DNA from: Synechococcus sp. BIOS-U3-1
Lineage (GTDB): Bacteria; Cyanobacteriota; Cyanobacteriia; PCC-6307; Cyanobiaceae
Length of the DNA: 64,000 bases
Direction of reading: 5' to 3'
Assembly (NCBI RefSeq): GCF_014279975.1
Contig: NZ_CP047936.1
Location: 186,001 to 250,000, forward strand
A program made the position numbers and the translations under genes. How positions within the stretch are numbered: position 1 is the first letter of the stretch; the number at the start of each line of letters is the position of its first letter. The notes under the pieces are model-generated. The model was not told where the DNA came from and did not search any database. It saw only the letters and a list, made by a program, of their open reading frames with translations. Positions 12,735 through 21,144 of this stretch are shown piece after piece.

Positions 12735-13043
12735 TCAGTCTTTCCGCGCCAGTGACAGAAACAGACTCCAGCCGATGGTGATCAGCGCCAGGCTTGAGGC
12801 CCAACCAGGTCCCAGAGCCCATCCCAGCAGCAGTTGGATCACCACGCCAACGGTGAGGGAAAGCAGCAGGCTGCTGATCACCAACGCGGCCTGACGCCAT
12901 GGTGCGCTGAGAGGACTGCTTTCGAGGCTCGCTTCAAAGCGGCTGAGTGGTGTGCTCAGCGGCAGATAAAAGGCAATGGCCCAGAACAAGCCACCGCTGA
13001 GTGTGCTGCTCTGCAGAAGCAAGCCTGTGGTCTGATCGAGCAT
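12735..13043 (-). CDS. Small membrane protein, conserved hypothetical
   Basis: About 102 residues from ATG 13043. Three hydrophobic segments are visible (LFWAIAFYLPLSTPL, AALVISSLLLSLTVGVVI, ASSLALITIGWSLFLSL), ending with a charged RKD. An upstream in-frame start at 13103 would add a polar segment and is judged less likely. It converges on the antiporter gene with 3 bases between the stop codons. Function unknown; the topology suggests a small inner-membrane protein. Confidence 0.6.
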   Translation of the reverse strand: MLDQTTGLLLQSSTLSGGLFWAIAFYLPLSTPLSRFEASLESSPLSAPWRQAALVISSLLLSLTVGVVIQLLLGWALGPGWASSLALITIGWSLFLSLARKD

Positions 13044-13113
13044 CGCGGCGAAATCGGCCTGGCAGGTCGATGACGAAAAAGGATGCTTAGCATCGCCGCC
13101 CAAAGCAAAAGTT

Positions 13114-14040
13114 GTGGTGAGCGAGGCGCAGCAGCCCTGGTGGCAGTTCCAAGGTCATGCAGTGCACGGTCTCTGCGTAGGACCTGGTCCAGATTCAGGC
13201 CATCTTGACCGTCCTGCCGTGCTTCTTGTACATGGTTTTGGCGCTTCCACCGATCACTGGCGCCACAACATTCCAGTGCTGGCTAGCACTCATGAAGTTC
13301 ATGCCATCGATCTGCTTGGTTTCGGCCGCAGTGCCAAGCCGGAGGGTTTGGCGTATGGCGGTGCTCTTTGGCGTGATCAGCTGGTGGCCTATGTGCGTGA
13401 ACGCATTGGCCGGCCCACGGTGATCGCGGGCAATTCACTGGGTGGTTTCGCCGCTCTTGCCGCTGGGGCTGAGCTGGGTGATGAAGCGGCTGGTGTTGTG
13501 CTGCTGAATGCCGCTGGCCCTTTCAGCGATGAGCAGTCAGCGAAACCCAAAGGCTGGTGGCCGAGTACGCGGCGCTCGATCAGCTCAGCACTGCTGAAGA
13601 ATCCCGTTCTGCAGAGGCTGCTGTTCGAGAATCTCAGGCGACCAGCCACGATTCGACGCACCCTCAATCAGGTGTACATCGATAAGACCAACGTCGATGA
13701 CGAGTTAGTCGAAGCCATTCGGCGTCCCTCTCTGGATGCCGGAGCTTTCGGAGTGTTTCGCACGGTGTTCGATATCCCCCGCGGACAGCCGTTGGATGAG
13801 TTGTTCGCTTGTCTGAAGTCGCCCTTACTTTTGCTGTGGGGGATCCGCGACCCCTGGATCAATGCTGCAGGTCGTCGGGCTAGCTTCCAGCGCCATGCTC
13901 CAGAGGCCACCACTGAGGTGGTTCTTGAAGCCGGTCACTGTCCGCATGATGAGGTTCCTGATCAGGTGAATGCGGCATTACTCGAGTGGTTGTCGACCCT
14001 TGCCGGGGAAAACAAGCGGGATCTGCAGCCTTCCCGGTAG
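13114..14040 (+). CDS. Alpha/beta-fold hydrolase
   Basis: A 308-residue soluble enzyme. The oxyanion-hole motif HGFGAS is at 40-45, the nucleophile elbow GNSLGG at 106-111 (Ser108), and the late acid and His are in WGIRDPW and EAGHCPHDE. This is a complete alpha/beta-hydrolase triad. Many cyanobacteria carry several such proteins, some implicated in chlorophyll or lipid turnover, but the substrate cannot be read here. The start is GTG (GTG GTG AGC at 13114). It leads three consecutive plus-strand genes (hydrolase, mutarotase-like, DUF1537 kinase) separated by 30 and 68 bases. Confidence 0.88.
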   Translation: MVSEAQQPWWQFQGHAVHGLCVGPGPDSGHLDRPAVLLVHGFGASTDHWRHNIPVLASTHEVHAIDLLGFGRSAKPEGLAYGGALWRDQLVAYVRERIGRPTVIAGNSLGGFAALAAGAELGDEAAGVVLLNAAGPFSDEQSAKPKGWWPSTRRSISSALLKNPVLQRLLFENLRRPATIRRTLNQVYIDKTNVDDELVEAIRRPSLDAGAFGVFRTVFDIPRGQPLDELFACLKSPLLLLWGIRDPWINAAGRRASFQRHAPEATTEVVLEAGHCPHDEVPDQVNAALLEWLSTLAGENKRDLQPSR

Positions 14041-14070
14041 TTTCTGGCCAATCTTGAGTGTCCCGGTCCT

Positions 14071-14934
14071 GTGACCATGACCTTTCGCCAACAGTCCGCT
14101 CCCTACGCCCACTGGGAGTTTGTGCATCCCAGCAGTGGGGATCGCTTACGGGTGGTGCCCGAGCGAGGTGGACTGGTCACGGAATGGCTGTGCAACGGCC
14201 GTGAAATGCTCTATCTCGATCGGGAGCGCTTCGCTGATCCAGCCAAAAGCCTCAGGGGTGGCATTCCGGTGTTGTTCCCCATCTGCGGCAATCTGCCGAA
14301 TGATTGCTTGCCGCTTGTTAGTGGTGACTTCACCCTGAAGCAGCACGGATTTGCTCGTGACTTGCCTTGGCAGATCGCGTTGCTGGCTGATCAGAGTGGA
14401 GTGATGCTTACGTTGACGGATTGTGCCGATACCCGAAAGGCTTACCCCTTCGGATTCAGGCTCCAGATGGAGATCAGGCCGCTCAGTGCTGCGCTCGAGA
14501 TCACTATCACCATCAGCAACACCTCTGAATCTGAGAGTGAGCCGATGCCCTTCAGCTTCGGGCTTCACCCCTACTTCAATGTGAGTGATCTCTCCAGCAG
14601 CGCAGTGGAAGGTCTGCCTGGCCGTTGCTTCAACCACCTGGAGATGGCTGAAGCGGAGACTGCCGCTCAGTTGAGCCGCCTGGCTCAGGGGGTCGACTTC
14701 CTCGCGCACGCCGCCGGACCTGTGACGCTGGTGGATGAACAGGCAGGCACCCGGCTGCAGCTTCAGCATCAGGAGCCAATGGATCTCACGGTGGTTTGGA
14801 CCGATCCCCCTCGAGCCATGGTTTGCCTTGAGCCCTGGACAGGCCCTCGGCAGGCGCTGATCAGCGGTGACCGAAGGTTGGCGCTGGCCCAAGGCGAGAG
14901 CACCACACTGTCTTGCCGCTATAGCGTCATCTGA
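14071..14934 (+). CDS. Aldose 1-epimerase / hexose-6-phosphate mutarotase-like protein
   Basis: A 287-residue galactose-mutarotase-like beta-sandwich protein. RGGIPVLFPICGNLP, KQHGFARDLPW, FGLHPYFN and CLEPWTGP are the positions of the conserved substrate-contact Arg, the two His and the catalytic Glu of this superfamily. The GGIPVxFP form resembles glucose-6-phosphate 1-epimerases more than GalM. It would interconvert sugar anomers in the cytoplasm. The start is GTG at 14071, with an ATG two codons later (14077) as an equal alternative. It lies 30 bases after the hydrolase gene. Confidence 0.85.
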   Translation: MTMTFRQQSAPYAHWEFVHPSSGDRLRVVPERGGLVTEWLCNGREMLYLDRERFADPAKSLRGGIPVLFPICGNLPNDCLPLVSGDFTLKQHGFARDLPWQIALLADQSGVMLTLTDCADTRKAYPFGFRLQMEIRPLSAALEITITISNTSESESEPMPFSFGLHPYFNVSDLSSSAVEGLPGRCFNHLEMAEAETAAQLSRLAQGVDFLAHAAGPVTLVDEQAGTRLQLQHQEPMDLTVVWTDPPRAMVCLEPWTGPRQALISGDRRLALAQGESTTLSCRYSVI

Positions 14935-15002
14935 AGCATGTTTATCCGCAGCCACAGGCTTTGGCCAAGCCCAAGTCCGACGGCCACAGGTAGAACGCTG
15001 TC

Positions 15003-16478
15003 GTGAGCGCAGCCAACGCTGCAGCGGCTGAGGGTGGCCGGAAGATTGTGGTGATAGACGACGATCCCACCGGGTCTCAGACGGTGCATAGCTGCCCTTT
15101 GCTGCTGCGCTGGGATGTGCAGACCCTGCGTCTAGGACTACGTCACCCTTCTCCGCTGCTGTTCGTGTTGGCGAATACCCGTGCTCTGTTGCCGGAGGCC
15201 GCGGCTGAGCGCAATCGTGAAATCGTTGCTGCGCTCGAGCAAGCTCTTGCAGCGGAGCGGATGAGTGATCAGCAACTGCTGCTGGTCAGCAGGGGTGACT
15301 CCACCCTTCGCGGTCATGGGGTGCTTGAGCCCGCTGTTCTGGCTGAGGAGCTTGGTGATCGCTTCGGTCCGGTGCACGCCACCCTGCATGTGCCCGCCTT
15401 TCTCCCCGGTGGACGCACCACCGTGAATGGGGTGCACCTGCTTCATGGTCAACCGGTCCATACGACTCCCTTCGCCAGCGACCGCAGCTTTGGTTTCAGC
15501 ACCAGCTGTCTCGATGCCTGGCTGGAGGAAAAGAGTGACGGTGCCATCCAAGCTGCTTCGGTGCTGCGCTTGCAGGGGCAGCAGCTCGACCGCGCTGCTG
15601 TTCAAAGGAAGGGCGAACCCTGCGCTGATGGCTCGAACGGTTTCACTGCGCTGGTGAACTGGCTTGAAGCGTTGGATGGCAATTGTTCTGTGATCGTGGA
15701 TGCTGAGAGGCAGGAGCAACTGGATGCACTCGGGGCGGCAGTGCAACAGCTGCAGGGCAGGCGTCGCCTCCTGTTTCGATCTGCTGCGAGCCTGATCAAT
15801 GGGCTGGTTGACGGCGGCAGACAGCCCATCGGTCCGCAGCCTCTGGAGGTTCGTGACCTGGTGAATCTGCGTCGCTGTGATCCAAGCGGCAATTGGCTTC
15901 CTGGGCTCGTCTTGGTGGGATCTCATGTTCCTCTGGCAGACCAGCAGCTAAGGGCCTTACTTGGCGAGTCAGGTTGCAGCGGACTCGAGCTGCCGGTGGC
16001 CCGTATTGCCAGGGTGCTTGAAGGGAGTACCCCTGATTGGCTGTTGGCTGACCTGGAGCTCGAATGGTTGCAATCGATACAGGAGGTTTTGGGTCGGCAA
16101 CAGACACCCGTGCTCTACACCAGTCGTGGAGAGCTTCATTTCGGAGAGGGGCAGGCCGCTGATCGTCGTCGTTTGCGCTTTGGCCTGGCTCTTGCCCAGC
16201 TCACAGCACGGCTGGTCGCAGCGTTCGCCCCACAGCTTGGCTACTTGATCAGCAAGGGGGGGATCACTACAGGCAGCCTTCTCGCTGATGGCCTGGGGCT
16301 GGGGACAGTGCTGCTGGAGGGACAGTTGATGCTGGGGCTTTCGATGGTGCGGCCGTTGCCTGACGATGGCATCTCTGGTGTGGCGGGTCTTCCTGTGATC
16401 ACATTCCCCGGCAATCTTGGTGATGGCCAAACACTCGCGCAGGCCTGGAGATTGATGGAACAACTTGAAGCTGGCTGA
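15003..16478 (+). CDS. DUF1537 / four-carbon acid sugar kinase family protein
   Basis: A 491-residue two-domain protein. The N-terminal domain opens with VVIDDDPTGSQTVHS (about residues 16-30), the signature of the OtnK/DUF1537 family, ATP-dependent kinases of sugar acids such as erythronate or threonate. The C-terminal nucleotide-binding domain has SKGGITTGSLL and LPVITFPGNLGDGQTL, also family-typical. Both domains are intact. The substrate in this organism is not evident; there is no adjacent dehydrogenase or aldolase as in heterotroph operons. The start is GTG at 15003. It ends 82 bases from the convergent 2-hydroxyacid oxidase gene. Confidence 0.85.
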   Translation: MSAANAAAAEGGRKIVVIDDDPTGSQTVHSCPLLLRWDVQTLRLGLRHPSPLLFVLANTRALLPEAAAERNREIVAALEQALAAERMSDQQLLLVSRGDSTLRGHGVLEPAVLAEELGDRFGPVHATLHVPAFLPGGRTTVNGVHLLHGQPVHTTPFASDRSFGFSTSCLDAWLEEKSDGAIQAASVLRLQGQQLDRAAVQRKGEPCADGSNGFTALVNWLEALDGNCSVIVDAERQEQLDALGAAVQQLQGRRRLLFRSAASLINGLVDGGRQPIGPQPLEVRDLVNLRRCDPSGNWLPGLVLVGSHVPLADQQLRALLGESGCSGLELPVARIARVLEGSTPDWLLADLELEWLQSIQEVLGRQQTPVLYTSRGELHFGEGQAADRRRLRFGLALAQLTARLVAAFAPQLGYLISKGGITTGSLLADGLGLGTVLLEGQLMLGLSMVRPLPDDGISGVAGLPVITFPGNLGDGQTLAQAWRLMEQLEAG

Positions 16479-16560
16479 AGATCTCTTGCTGCATTCATGA
16501 TTCGTATGAGTTCAAGCTATTCATGCTGGAGATCAGACCCTGTGACGGGATGGTGTTTCT

Positions 16561-17736
16561 TCAGCACTCCCAGGATTTAGGACATTGAATGTAGGAATGG
16601 TCAAGCTTATGAACCGAATCGCAGCCCAGTAATTTCATGGTTCTGATGATGTCTGTTTTCAAGATTTCGATGGCACGTGCAACGCCAGGACCGCCTCCAG
16701 CAGCAAGGCCGTAGGCATAGGCTCTGCCGATCAGCACTCCTTTGGCCCCCAGGCAATAAGCCTTGACGACGTCACTACCTCGTCGGATTCCACCATCCAT
16801 CAAGACATCTATCTCCCCGTTCACGGCCTTCACGATTTCAGGCAGAACACGAATGGTTGGTGCAACGCTGTCTAACTGTCGAGCACCATGATTGGACACA
16901 ACTACTGCATCGACTCCAAGGTCGACTGCTTTGCGTGCATCGTCACCGATATGAACTCCCTTGATAATTAATTTGCCTCCCCAGGCTTCGCGTATCCATT
17001 TGAGATCGTCCCAAGTGACAACAGATTGCTCCAGCGCTGGTCCAATCTCGGTGTATCCCATCGGTCCATTCTCAAGGACCACATTGGGGAAATTCATTAA
17101 CCCTCCATCTCCAAACCATTGACTCAGCCAGCAAGGCTTTGCCAACATCTGCGGCAGAAATGGCAACATCGTCAGAGGGTTCTGAGATAACAGTTCTTTG
17201 GTTCCGTTGCGAACATCGAGCTCACGCAAGCCAGAGACCGGTGTATCGATTGTGAGCACAATCGCTGAGAATCCCGCAGATTTTGCGCGTTCAATCGTTT
17301 TGAGAGCGACGTCGCGCCCGCCAAGCAGGTAAAGCTGGTACCAGGCAGGACAATCAGTGGCCTGCTTCACATCTTCCAGCCGGCATCCTGACAGTGTCGA
17401 AAGGGTATATCCAGTTCCTGCTTTGCCTGCTTCTCTGGCGGCAACGACTTCACCTTGAGGATAAAACATTCTGCTACTGCCCACAGGGCCAAGCAAAAAA
17501 GGCAAGTTGAAATTCTGCCCCAAAACTGAAATTTTTAACTCAACTTCAGGTGTTGCAACTGCACACCGAGGTCGGAACAATATTTCATTGTAAGCGCTGC
17601 AATTCTGTGCCAATGTCTGTTCTCTATCGGCACCACTATCGATGTAGCCAAAAACCATTTTTGGCAAACGCTTTTTAGCTAAATCTCGAAGATCGGAAAC
17701 ATTGACGACTCGTGGGGCGGAAACATTTTGATTCAT
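16561..17736 (-). CDS. lldD: FMN-dependent alpha-hydroxy-acid oxidase/dehydrogenase (L-lactate type)
   Basis: A 391-residue TIM-barrel flavoenzyme of the glycolate oxidase/L-lactate dehydrogenase family. It has the N-terminal FGYIDSGADREQTL block, the YQLYLLGGRDV segment, the catalytic SNHGARQLD with His283, and the phosphate/FMN segment MDGGIRRGSDVVKAYCLGAKGVLIGR. It would oxidise an L-2-hydroxy acid such as L-lactate (or glycolate) to the 2-oxo acid. It is 118 bases downstream of dld on the same strand, and that pairing favours lactate. The symbol is assigned by family and context, not by proof of substrate. The ATG start at 17736 gives a standard length. Confidence 0.85.
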   Translation of the reverse strand: MNQNVSAPRVVNVSDLRDLAKKRLPKMVFGYIDSGADREQTLAQNCSAYNEILFRPRCAVATPEVELKISVLGQNFNLPFLLGPVGSSRMFYPQGEVVAAREAGKAGTGYTLSTLSGCRLEDVKQATDCPAWYQLYLLGGRDVALKTIERAKSAGFSAIVLTIDTPVSGLRELDVRNGTKELLSQNPLTMLPFLPQMLAKPCWLSQWFGDGGLMNFPNVVLENGPMGYTEIGPALEQSVVTWDDLKWIREAWGGKLIIKGVHIGDDARKAVDLGVDAVVVSNHGARQLDSVAPTIRVLPEIVKAVNGEIDVLMDGGIRRGSDVVKAYCLGAKGVLIGRAYAYGLAAGGGPGVARAIEILKTDIIRTMKLLGCDSVHKLDHSYIQCPKSWEC

Positions 17737-17854
17737 CCCAGACAGTCGATAAAATTAATTGCCATTATTTTAACCCTTGACTCGGAATTGGTCATAATCA
17801 GATTAAGTTCTGCATATTTGTCACTGCATCAGCTCGTCGAATTGGAGTCCGGCC

Positions 17855-19561
17855 TTACCGGTAATCTTTGAGCTTTGACATTTTGCCAATTCCAGGGTTG
17901 AAGCTGTTGGTTGGGTCGATCTTCTTGTAAAAATTTGACAGATCTGTTTCGGCTTTGTATAAGTGACCAACATTATGTTCAGCAGGATATTTAGCACCTG
18001 ATTGATCGAGAAGCTCTAAAATTTGCTTTTTTAGTTTGGTTGCATCGACCCCTTTCTTCACAACAAAGTCCCAGTGAAAAACCATGCAAAGGAAATGTGC
18101 CATTTGGAATGATTCGGCCATCTGGGAGAGGATGTCCTCAGGAAGAATGTCGTGCCACGTTTCGCAATTGCGGGGCAAGGCCACATCAAGCGGCAGCAGT
18201 TCTCCAGAGCCTTCCTTGTTTAAGATCTGGTAACGAGCTGGTGCATTCCCGGCAACATAACGATGGAGTAAAGCTGCTTTCCCTTCGGATTCGCTGCACT
18301 CAAAATAAGATCTCTCATCTTGACCTTGCCAGTTTTGTTCAAGCAATGTCTGGGTTTCTTGGATGGATTGGTCACTGGCTAAAATAATCATGTGGTGTTC
18401 GTATTGACTGCGAAAAGCTCTCATTCTGGACGGCAGGTGGTCTGGTGCAAGTCGAGCGATGCAATGCAGAGATCGATCAGAAAAGTGATCTGGAAATAGT
18501 GAGCTTGACCATTGTGAGACGACTCGATCAACGTTTCTCTTGATTCCGAACAACTTGGGGATAAAGCCTGTGCCGAAATATTTGATTGCAAGAAAGGCAT
18601 CCTTGCAGTAAAGATCTGCACCATCAAAATAACTACGGTGGAGATACTCGCCCATGTCTGGAAGATGTGTGAAATTCTTGAGAATCTTTTTGCGCAGCTC
18701 GGTTAGGTGTTTCGGATTATTTGTTCCTAGATAAAACACTTTTTCCTGCTTGGGCTTCGGGAATGTGTCCAGCCTGACTGCAAATACCGCAAGCTTTCCT
18801 GCGCAACCACTCGCTTCGCGTAGGCGTCGTTGATCAGCATTGAATCGTGCCGGGATTGGAGAGGTGATCTCACGGACCCGCTTCTGGTACTCCTGGTCAG
18901 ATGCCAATCGTTCACAATCTGCCAAGTCTTCTGTGTTGAAATCAGTTTGTTGAAGAGTGGCCAGAATCTCTTCAGGGCATGTGCCAAGTTCGATGCCGAG
19001 ATGATTCACGAGCTCTAGTGTTCCGTTTTGATTGAGCCGTGCAAATAGTGAGTATTCTGTGTAAGCCGGGCCGCGATTGACCAGATTTCCGCCTGAGTTA
19101 TTGCAGATGCCTCCAACCACAGATGCGCCAATGCATGATGAGCCGATCACCGAATGAGGTCCTCTCCCAAGTGGCGATAGCTTTTCTTCTAGTTGATACA
19201 AACTAGATCCTGCAAATGCGACTACTTGTTCACCTCCTTTTAAGAGAATGACTTTGTTTAGATTCAACGTGTTGATAATCACAACATCTCTGTCGTAGTC
19301 ATTGCCGTCAGGCGTTGAACCCCCTGTGAGGCCAGTATTCGCGGCCTGAATAATGATGATTTTGTCGAGTTTCACGCATAGGTCTAGGGTTTGCCAAAGC
19401 TGCAAAAGGTTGTTTGGCATGACCACTGCGCAGGCCACACCGTGCCCTACACGGATGCCTGTTCTGTAAGGCTTTGTTTGTTCACTGTCGGTCAACACCT
19501 GCTGTTGCCCTACAAGGGCAATCAACTCATGCTCCAATTCCTGTAAACGGTCCTGTCTCAT
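17855..19561 (-). CDS. dld: FAD-dependent quinone-linked D-lactate dehydrogenase
   Basis: A 568-residue peripheral membrane flavoprotein closely resembling proteobacterial respiratory Dld. The FAD-binding (PCMH-type) domain has QAANTGLTGGSTPDGNDYDR and GPHSVIGSSCIGASVVGGI, and the extended cap domain and Dld C-terminus (AEHNVGHLYKA) are all present. It oxidises D-lactate to pyruvate and passes electrons to the quinone pool. It starts with ATG at 19561 and is followed by the L-lactate-type oxidase gene. Full-length Dld is more typical of gammaproteobacteria than of cyanobacteria, so horizontal acquisition is plausible but needs a phylogeny. Confidence 0.92.
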   Translation of the reverse strand: MRQDRLQELEHELIALVGQQQVLTDSEQTKPYRTGIRVGHGVACAVVMPNNLLQLWQTLDLCVKLDKIIIIQAANTGLTGGSTPDGNDYDRDVVIINTLNLNKVILLKGGEQVVAFAGSSLYQLEEKLSPLGRGPHSVIGSSCIGASVVGGICNNSGGNLVNRGPAYTEYSLFARLNQNGTLELVNHLGIELGTCPEEILATLQQTDFNTEDLADCERLASDQEYQKRVREITSPIPARFNADQRRLREASGCAGKLAVFAVRLDTFPKPKQEKVFYLGTNNPKHLTELRKKILKNFTHLPDMGEYLHRSYFDGADLYCKDAFLAIKYFGTGFIPKLFGIKRNVDRVVSQWSSSLFPDHFSDRSLHCIARLAPDHLPSRMRAFRSQYEHHMIILASDQSIQETQTLLEQNWQGQDERSYFECSESEGKAALLHRYVAGNAPARYQILNKEGSGELLPLDVALPRNCETWHDILPEDILSQMAESFQMAHFLCMVFHWDFVVKKGVDATKLKKQILELLDQSGAKYPAEHNVGHLYKAETDLSNFYKKIDPTNSFNPGIGKMSKLKDYR

Positions 19562-19636
19562 TGCGTAGCGGCTTCGGGCTGCAATTGGAAACGCTCATCG
19601 ACGAATCTATTGGATTGGAGCTTCTTTCATCGTTTT

Positions 19637-19736
19637 CTTCAATCCCATCGATTGAAGCGGTGAGGGCCCATCCCGTCTGAGAGCGCCCGATGTCTTATCC
19701 AGAACGTGTTCGCAGTTACTGATTCAAGCGATTGAA
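19637..19736. promoter_or_regulatory. Two inverted repeats upstream of dld, possible operators
   Basis: A perfect 8-base inverted repeat CTTCAATC-N5-GATTGAAG lies at 19637-19657, and a second TTCAA-N4-TTGAA lies at 19723-19736. Both contain the half-site CGATTGAA. They are 76 and about 160 bases upstream of the dld start codon, where a regulator of lactate genes could bind. Neither is followed by a T-run, which argues against termination. No regulator gene is adjacent. Confidence 0.35.
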
Positions 19737-19827
19737 CCATTGGATCGATGAATGGATGTACTGCTCGTAGGTTCGTGTGTTGTGATGATGCGTTGGTGGC
19801 CCTGCCCACGCCCCAACGGCTGTCGTT

Positions 19828-20877
19828 TTAATTCGTTGGTGTTGTTTGATTTGATCTTTCAGCTTTCAATTCTCCGTTTGATCGCGAAGGTATGTAGGCA
19901 AAGGATATGACTAAAAAGGCGGCCAACCAGATGTAATACTGTGCAAATATAACAGCGTTAAATTGAAGGAATAGCAGCAGTGTGACTGTACTTGCATGCC
20001 AGAAATTGACCTTTTCTTTGGCTTGGGCTAGCCAGTTAATTACGATGAGTGCCACCATCAACAGTCTTGTGCCATCAACTCCCGTCAAAATGATTCTGGT
20101 TCCTGTCGCCTTGCCATGATCACTGAAATCTCGAGTGGTAGAGAAGAGCATGTTAAGGGTGAATCCTAAGGGCTGATCCAATAAGAAAGGCAGAGAGATA
20201 ACTAGTGGAATGGCTAGTGCAATGACGCTGTATATGAGGATCTGTTTTCTTTTAAATGTGTTGCCTTTTGCAGCAAGCTTCGCGTTCAGTTCGATGAGAA
20301 AGTTGGGCAGCAGAATGATGCCAACATGCTTGATGCTGAGTGATAGACCAAAGAGTAAGGCTGAGAGTTTGGGTTTGTGGTGAAGTTGATTGCCGGCAAG
20401 AAGTATTGGCAAAATCGCAATAAATTCCAGGTGCTGAACATTGATGATGTATGAGCTCCATCGCCCTAAAAGCAGAATTCCGCAGGCAACGAGGCCCGAA
20501 ACTATTTTGTGCTCATGTTTGTAAACGTTGATGATGAGAATGCCGATGCATAAGTGGCAGAATAGATTGATCAGTCTCCAAACTTTGACAAAGTCATCAA
20601 ATTCCTTGATTCCAAGTCGATCAAAAATGGCGACCGCGTAATAGCTCAGTGGTAAGTATGTGGGGTATTTATCGTTGTCTCGAATTGAATTTCCAATAAT
20701 TCTTGCGTAGGGGTTGATTCCGTTGGCTAGCTTTTTACCCTCCTCCCAGACGTAATAGATGTCACGGTCGGTTAGTCTCCCGGCCCCTTTGAGGCTCCAG
20801 AGTAGATGAACGGCGATGGTCGCGATAAATAGTGCAATTCCTAGTGCTAAAAGGATATTTTTCTGAGAGTTGGTCAT
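19828..20877 (-). CDS. Polytopic membrane protein, probable GT87/GT-C glycosyltransferase
   Basis: A 349-residue membrane protein with about eight to nine hydrophobic helices. An Asp-containing loop after helix 1 (LTDRDIYYVWEEGKKL), then NPYARIIG and YPTYLPLSYY, match the GT87/DUF2029 pattern of polyprenyl-phosphate-sugar-dependent transferases acting on the outer side of the membrane. The acceptor is unknown. It stands alone between icd (267 bases upstream) and dld (266 bases downstream), all on the minus strand, with no polysaccharide gene directly beside it. The AT-richer composition compared with icd suggests it belongs to the accessory set. Confidence 0.6.
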   Translation of the reverse strand: MTNSQKNILLALGIALFIATIAVHLLWSLKGAGRLTDRDIYYVWEEGKKLANGINPYARIIGNSIRDNDKYPTYLPLSYYAVAIFDRLGIKEFDDFVKVWRLINLFCHLCIGILIINVYKHEHKIVSGLVACGILLLGRWSSYIINVQHLEFIAILPILLAGNQLHHKPKLSALLFGLSLSIKHVGIILLPNFLIELNAKLAAKGNTFKRKQILIYSVIALAIPLVISLPFLLDQPLGFTLNMLFSTTRDFSDHGKATGTRIILTGVDGTRLLMVALIVINWLAQAKEKVNFWHASTVTLLLFLQFNAVIFAQYYIWLAAFLVISFAYIPSRSNGELKAERSNQTTPTN

Positions 20878-21144
20878 TGTTTTAGTTTTTAGCAGGGTGT
20901 TAATTGTTGGAGCGGTTTATTGATTTAATGTCAATTAAAGTGTTGATCGGCAAGTGCTTTGTCTGGCGGCTGAAGCAGCTTTGGTCTGTTGAATGTGTCG
21001 ATCCCATTAAGCTATTGATTGTCTCCCTGGCGCAACATGCTGTCTAAGCTATTTCCTTGAATTGATGATGTTTTGCTCGTTTTCTGTTAGCGCTGGTTAC
21101 GTCAATTTTCGCCAATGGTGCTTGTCTTGATGATGCAGTTAATT

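Noticed and set aside
14146-14955. Long minus-strand frame opposite the mutarotase gene
   Set aside because: Shadow of a strongly supported plus-strand gene; the protein is His/Gln-rich and has no family features.
15138-15926. Long minus-strand frame opposite the DUF1537 gene
   Set aside because: Shadow frame; the plus-strand gene has intact family motifs across the whole stretch.
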